Both the position numbers and the translations under genes were made by a program. A DNA stretch of 7,859 bases, from positions 1-7,859 of the forward strand of contig JAGVXJ010000064.1 of NCBI GenBank assembly GCA_018303895.1, written 5' to 3'. The notes beneath the pieces were generated by a model, which ran no database searches, was not told the origin of the DNA, and worked only from the letters and a program-made list of their open reading frames with translations. Below are positions 5,762 through 7,859 of the stretch, in pieces (position 1 is the stretch's first letter; each line of letters begins with the position of its first letter). This DNA comes from Candidatus Pacearchaeota archaeon. Lineage in GTDB: Archaea > Nanobdellota > Nanobdellia > Pacearchaeales > GW2011-AR1.

Positions 5762-5782
5762 AAAAATAATGCTTAGGAAAGT

Positions 5783-5992
5783 ATGAAATACAATCTAATA
5801 GATAGAACACCAAAAGAAATGCAATGTTGTGTTGGGGCTTGCCCTTCTGTATTCGGAGATGAAATAGACAATTATTATATTATCGGAAAAGTTGTTGACG
5901 CAAAAAGTTTAGGATTAGAAAAAAAAGTTGGGGACGGAGAGGTATTAATTAAAGTACCAAAAGAGTTGATTGATAATTTAAAGAGAGAATAA
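5783..5992 (+). CDS. Small CCxxxCP-motif protein, unrecognised
   Basis: This 69-residue protein has a compact cysteine motif near the N-terminus (C15, C16, C20 in QCCVGACPSVF). A beta-rich half follows (YYIIGKVVDAKSLGLE, then VGDGEVLIKVPKELIDNL). I have a weak impression that small proteins with a C..GACP..F motif and an E-V-x-I-x-V-P-x-E-L ending occur in diverse prokaryotes with no assigned function, but I cannot name a family. The cysteines could bind metal or be redox active. It opens a plus-strand run of small genes under a probable promoter, divergent from the Lrp-like regulator, which may control it. The short length is offset by the clear start, promoter and codon pattern. Confidence 0.7.
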   Translation: MKYNLIDRTPKEMQCCVGACPSVFGDEIDNYYIIGKVVDAKSLGLEKKVGDGEVLIKVPKELIDNLKRE

Positions 5993-6016
5993 TCTCTGAG
6001 AATTCTAAATAAAATT

Positions 6017-6021
6017 GGGAG
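6017..6021 (+). promoter_or_regulatory. Shine-Dalgarno-like GGGAG deciding the start at 6027
   Basis: GGGAG lies five bases before ATG 6027. A TTG at 6015 in the same frame would place this site inside the gene. The motif therefore argues for ATG 6027 and for translation from a message that begins upstream, probably that of the gene at 5783. Confidence 0.5.
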
Positions 6022-6026
6022 AAAAA

Positions 6027-6347
6027 ATGGCTAAAAAAACAGTTGATGTTTTCACAAGTTATGAAGGATTAAAAGCAATTCCAGAACCGATAAGAAAAAG
6101 ATTAGAACCTTGGGGTTGGATAAGAGGTTATTCTGAAAAAAGCACTTGCGATCTTGGAGAAATAGAAGCAATAATTAAAGCAGAAGAGCATTTAGAAAAA
6201 ACAGCAATGAAAAAAGGGGTTTATTGCGTATTGAATCTTAAGATAACAAAATATAAAGCTTCTGATGTTGTTTATGGTAAGCGTATAGAGGATTTTATTT
6301 CTATTCGAGGAGATGCTTATATTTTAAAACCCGAGAGAAAAAGATAA
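6027..6347 (+). CDS. Small soluble protein, unrecognised (possible YbjQ-like fold)
   Basis: This 106-residue protein begins MAKKTVDVFTSYEGLKAIPEPIRKRLEPWGWIRGY. It continues with a helix (EIEAIIKAEEHLEKTAMKKG) and then two strands, VYCVLNLKITKYKA and SIRGDAYILKPE. A helix with an alanine-rich turn, a strand and a terminal GxAxxLK strand loosely recalls YbjQ-like small domains. I saw no diagnostic motif, so that is only a suggestion. There is no membrane segment or signal peptide. It lies 34 bases after the CCxxxCP gene and one base before the next gene, so the genes are likely co-transcribed. Confidence 0.75.
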   Translation: MAKKTVDVFTSYEGLKAIPEPIRKRLEPWGWIRGYSEKSTCDLGEIEAIIKAEEHLEKTAMKKGVYCVLNLKITKYKASDVVYGKRIEDFISIRGDAYILKPERKR

Positions 6348-6348
6348 A

Positions 6349-6792
6349 ATGGCATTTTCAGTTCCTTCATGTGCAAAAGTCGGACCCAAAACTTTAGAGG
6401 ATTTAGCAAGGGAAAAAAGATTGGATGCCCTAAGAAAAAATATACCTGAGAGAGCTTTCAGTATAATGCATAGATTAGAAGATGAATCAACACTTACTAA
6501 AATAGGCGATGGGTATAATCACCTATTTGATGGAAAAGAGGTTAAGATTGAATATGATGAAATGGTTGGTCTCCGAATAGAGTACAGGGGAAAAATAGTA
6601 TTTCATTATGATTCAAGAGAGGGCAGTCCGAGAGATTTGTGTGTGAAAAAGTATCTCCATGGAAAATGGGAAAAGGAATTTGGTAGGTTAGAAAAACTTG
6701 GGAAAAGATTATATGAAGCAGAAGAAAAAAATAGCCAAGAAAAATTCAAATTGGAAAGAGAGAGAAAATTAAAAAAAAATTTTGGACTATGA
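6349..6792 (+). CDS. Hypothetical protein with charged C-terminal helix
   Basis: I do not recognise this 147-residue protein. The N-terminal part is helical (TLEDLAREKRLDALRKNIPERAFSIMHRLED by pattern, about residues 16-45). A small beta-rich core follows (KVKIEYDEM-like strands VKIEYDEMVGLRIEYRGKIVFHYD, about 64-87). The last 45 residues are a long Lys/Glu-rich helix that may form a coiled coil. There are no catalytic signatures, signal peptide or membrane segments. It begins one base after the stop of the preceding gene and is followed after one base by the methyltransferase ATG, so it is translationally embedded in the 5783-7318 run. Confidence 0.75.
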   Translation: MAFSVPSCAKVGPKTLEDLAREKRLDALRKNIPERAFSIMHRLEDESTLTKIGDGYNHLFDGKEVKIEYDEMVGLRIEYRGKIVFHYDSREGSPRDLCVKKYLHGKWEKEFGRLEKLGKRLYEAEEKNSQEKFKLERERKLKKNFGL

Positions 6793-6793
6793 A

Positions 6794-7318
6794 ATGTTTT
6801 CTTTCCTAGTCGACAAATATCTTTTTCCAATTCGCAAACAAATTTATGAATTAATTCCTGAAAATTCTTCTGTTCTTGATATTGGTTGCGGAACTGGAAC
6901 TCAACTCTTTCTTTTATCAGACAAAATCAAATATGGTTTAGGAATTGACATTTCTAAAAGAAAAATTACAGAAGCAAAAAAGCAACAAAAACAAAATTTG
7001 GAATTTCGTGTTTTTGACGCTAATAAAATAAATTCATTAAATCTGAATTTTGATTATGCTATTTGTTCTATGTTTTTGCATTCTTTAAACAAACAAAACA
7101 GAGATGAATTATTAAAATCCATTCCTGTGAAAAATTTGATTATTCTCGATTATGTTAAATTTCCGTCGAGAATTAGGAATTATTTAATGCATTTTGAAGA
7201 ATTGTTTTCGGGACATTATCTAAATTTTAGGGATTATTTGAAAGAAGAAAATAATTTTGGTGAAGGAATTAAAACCTTTGATTCTGGAATTAAGATTTGG
7301 TTCTGCAAACATTTATAA
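6794..7318 (+). CDS. Class I SAM-dependent methyltransferase
   Basis: The 174-residue protein has the ordered motifs of a class I methyltransferase: motif I SVLDIGCGTGTQ (about residues 26-37), the ribose-binding acidic residue in LGIDIS (D52), an acidic residue after strand 3 (FDANKIN, D75), and motif IV FDYAICSMFLH (86-96). A later SGHYLNFRDYL stretch and a terminal strand (GIKIWFCKHL) complete the sheet, so unlike the copy at 475 it seems whole. The substrate cannot be read from sequence. ATG 6794 follows the previous stop by one base; a TTG at 6782 would overlap that gene and is disfavoured. The stop codon lies inside the TATA box of the next gene. Confidence 0.85.
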   Translation: MFSFLVDKYLFPIRKQIYELIPENSSVLDIGCGTGTQLFLLSDKIKYGLGIDISKRKITEAKKQQKQNLEFRVFDANKINSLNLNFDYAICSMFLHSLNKQNRDELLKSIPVKNLIILDYVKFPSRIRNYLMHFEELFSGHYLNFRDYLKEENNFGEGIKTFDSGIKIWFCKHL

Positions 7319-7319
7319 A
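7312..7319 (+). promoter_or_regulatory. TATA box of the nucleotidyltransferase gene
   Basis: TTTATAAA overlaps the stop codon of the methyltransferase gene. It is centred about 27 bases before ATG 7343. The spacing again predicts a leaderless transcript. Confidence 0.65.
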
Positions 7320-7320
7320 C

Positions 7321-7344
7321 ATCTGTAAGCAAATATTTACAGAT
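7321..7344 (+). promoter_or_regulatory. Palindromic operator overlapping the start of the nucleotidyltransferase gene
   Basis: ATCTGTAA (7321-7328) and its exact complement TTACAGAT (7337-7344) flank an eight-base AT-rich centre. The site fills the space between the TATA box and the coding region and takes in the first two bases of the ATG. The encoded protein has an N-terminal winged helix, so it is the obvious candidate to bind here and repress itself. Confidence 0.7.
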
Positions 7345-7859
7345 GGATACAAAAACTTACACCTTCAATGAATTAAGAATTTTGAAACCTTTCTTTGAAG
7401 ACCCTGAAAAAAAATTCCAAATAAGAGAAGTTTCAAGAGCAATAAAAATAAACCCAACAACAATAAGAAAATATCTTAATGAATTTGTCCAATATGGCTA
7501 TCTTAAAATAAAGAAAGAGAACATTTATCCATCTTATTCTACAAATTTTTCAAAGCAATATTTAAATTTGAAATTATTTTACAATCTTGAAAAAATAAGA
7601 AATTCTGGAATAATAGAAGAAATTGAAAAAGAATTTGAATATCCAGCTATTATTCTTTTTGGAAGTTATTCTAAGGCGAGGGACTTTTCGTCTTCGGATA
7701 TTGACTTATGTATAATTTCAGAAGTAGACAAAGAATTTAATTCCTCAAAATATGAAAAAATGCTGAACAGGAAAATACAAATTCATAAATTCAACAAGAA
7801 AGAAATTAAATCAATGAAAGAAAAAAATAAAGAATTAATTAATAATATTTTGAATGGAA
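7343..7859 (+). CDS. Winged-helix/minimal nucleotidyltransferase fusion (partial, runs off the window)
   Basis: The frame stays open for 172 codons to the window end. Residues about 7-65 form a winged helix-turn-helix (FNELRILKPFFED, FQIREVSRAIKINPTTIRKYLNEFVQYGYL). Residues about 98-150 carry the minimal nucleotidyltransferase signature: LFGSYSKARDFSSSDIDLCII, with GS at 107-108 and D119/D121 as metal ligands. The third acidic residue usual in active enzymes is not obvious in the following strand (RKIQIHKF). Minimal nucleotidyltransferases are often antitoxins that modify HEPN toxins, and the fused winged helix would supply autoregulation at the palindrome over its start. A HEPN gene, if present, would lie beyond 7859. 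Enzymatic state and partner are inference. Confidence 0.85.
   Translation, partial: MDTKTYTFNELRILKPFFEDPEKKFQIREVSRAIKINPTTIRKYLNEFVQYGYLKIKKENIYPSYSTNFSKQYLNLKLFYNLEKIRNSGIIEEIEKEFEYPAIILFGSYSKARDFSSSDIDLCIISEVDKEFNSSKYEKMLNRKIQIHKFNKKEIKSMKEKNKELINNILNG

Noticed and set aside
5984..5997. AGAGA-ATAA-TCTCT inverted repeat at the end of the CCxxxCP gene, considered as a terminator
   Set aside because: It has only five pairs, no T-tract follows, and the next gene's Shine-Dalgarno-like site suggests transcription continues through it.
6782..6793. TTG at 6782 as the methyltransferase start
   Set aside because: It would overlap the previous gene by eleven bases without any ribosome-binding-like motif. 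ATG 6794 gives the recurrent stop-A-ATG junction and keeps every domain motif.
6606..6830. Open minus-strand frame across the 6792 gene boundary
   Set aside because: It is antisense to two supported genes; its Phe/Ser/Leu-rich translation is the reverse of a Lys/Glu-rich helix.

Overview
The window looks like part of a chromosome from an AT-rich archaeon. The evidence is an archaeal-type SecY, a DUF106/EMC3-like membrane protein, a prefoldin alpha subunit, an Lrp/AsnC regulator with two copies of its domain pair, and TATA boxes (TTTAAAAA, TTTATAAA and similar) at a nearly fixed distance from start codons. The small genes, extreme AT bias and gene mix fit a DPANN lineage such as Woesearchaeota or Pacearchaeota. 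That placement is inference from gene content and not a phylogenetic result.

Layout, left to right. (1) 12-963, plus strand: an unrecognised protein followed after one base by a SAM-methyltransferase-like protein that seems to lack its C-terminal third. (2) 961-1089: T-tracts, short imperfect repeats and the secY promoter. (3) 1090-3622, plus: the membrane-insertion block, with secY, then a DUF106 (EMC3/YidC-superfamily) gene under its own promoter, coupled to an unrecognised multi-pass membrane protein. (4) 3673-4155, plus: prefoldin alpha with an unusual eight-cysteine, metallothionein-like tail. (5) 4156-5677, minus: in transcription order, the double-Lrp regulator, an AbrB-type antitoxin and a RelE/ParE-type toxin. 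The toxin stop abuts the prefoldin stop. (6) 5783-7318, plus: a run of small genes (a CCxxxCP mini-protein, two unrecognised proteins and a class I methyltransferase). (7) 7343 to the window end, plus: a winged-helix/minimal-nucleotidyltransferase fusion cut off by the window edge and too long an open frame to be chance.

Expression logic. Seven transcription-unit starts (1090, 2659, 3673, 4670 minus, 5677 minus, 5783, 7343) each have a TATA-like box centred about 25-28 bases before the start codon. This is the spacing expected for leaderless mRNAs. Genes inside units start differently. Four visible junctions, and a probable fifth at the left edge, have the form stop-A-ATG with a single base between genes; others use a short overlap or a Shine-Dalgarno-like GGGAG. 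Two of the leaderless promoters, those of the antitoxin and the nucleotidyltransferase, carry a palindrome between the TATA box and the ATG, which is a natural place for autorepression.

The points most worth following are the Cys-rich prefoldin tail, the DUF106 plus unknown membrane protein pair next to secY, the two self-regulated toxin-antitoxin-like units, and the truncated methyltransferase next to secY. No tRNA, rRNA, CRISPR array or insertion sequence was seen.
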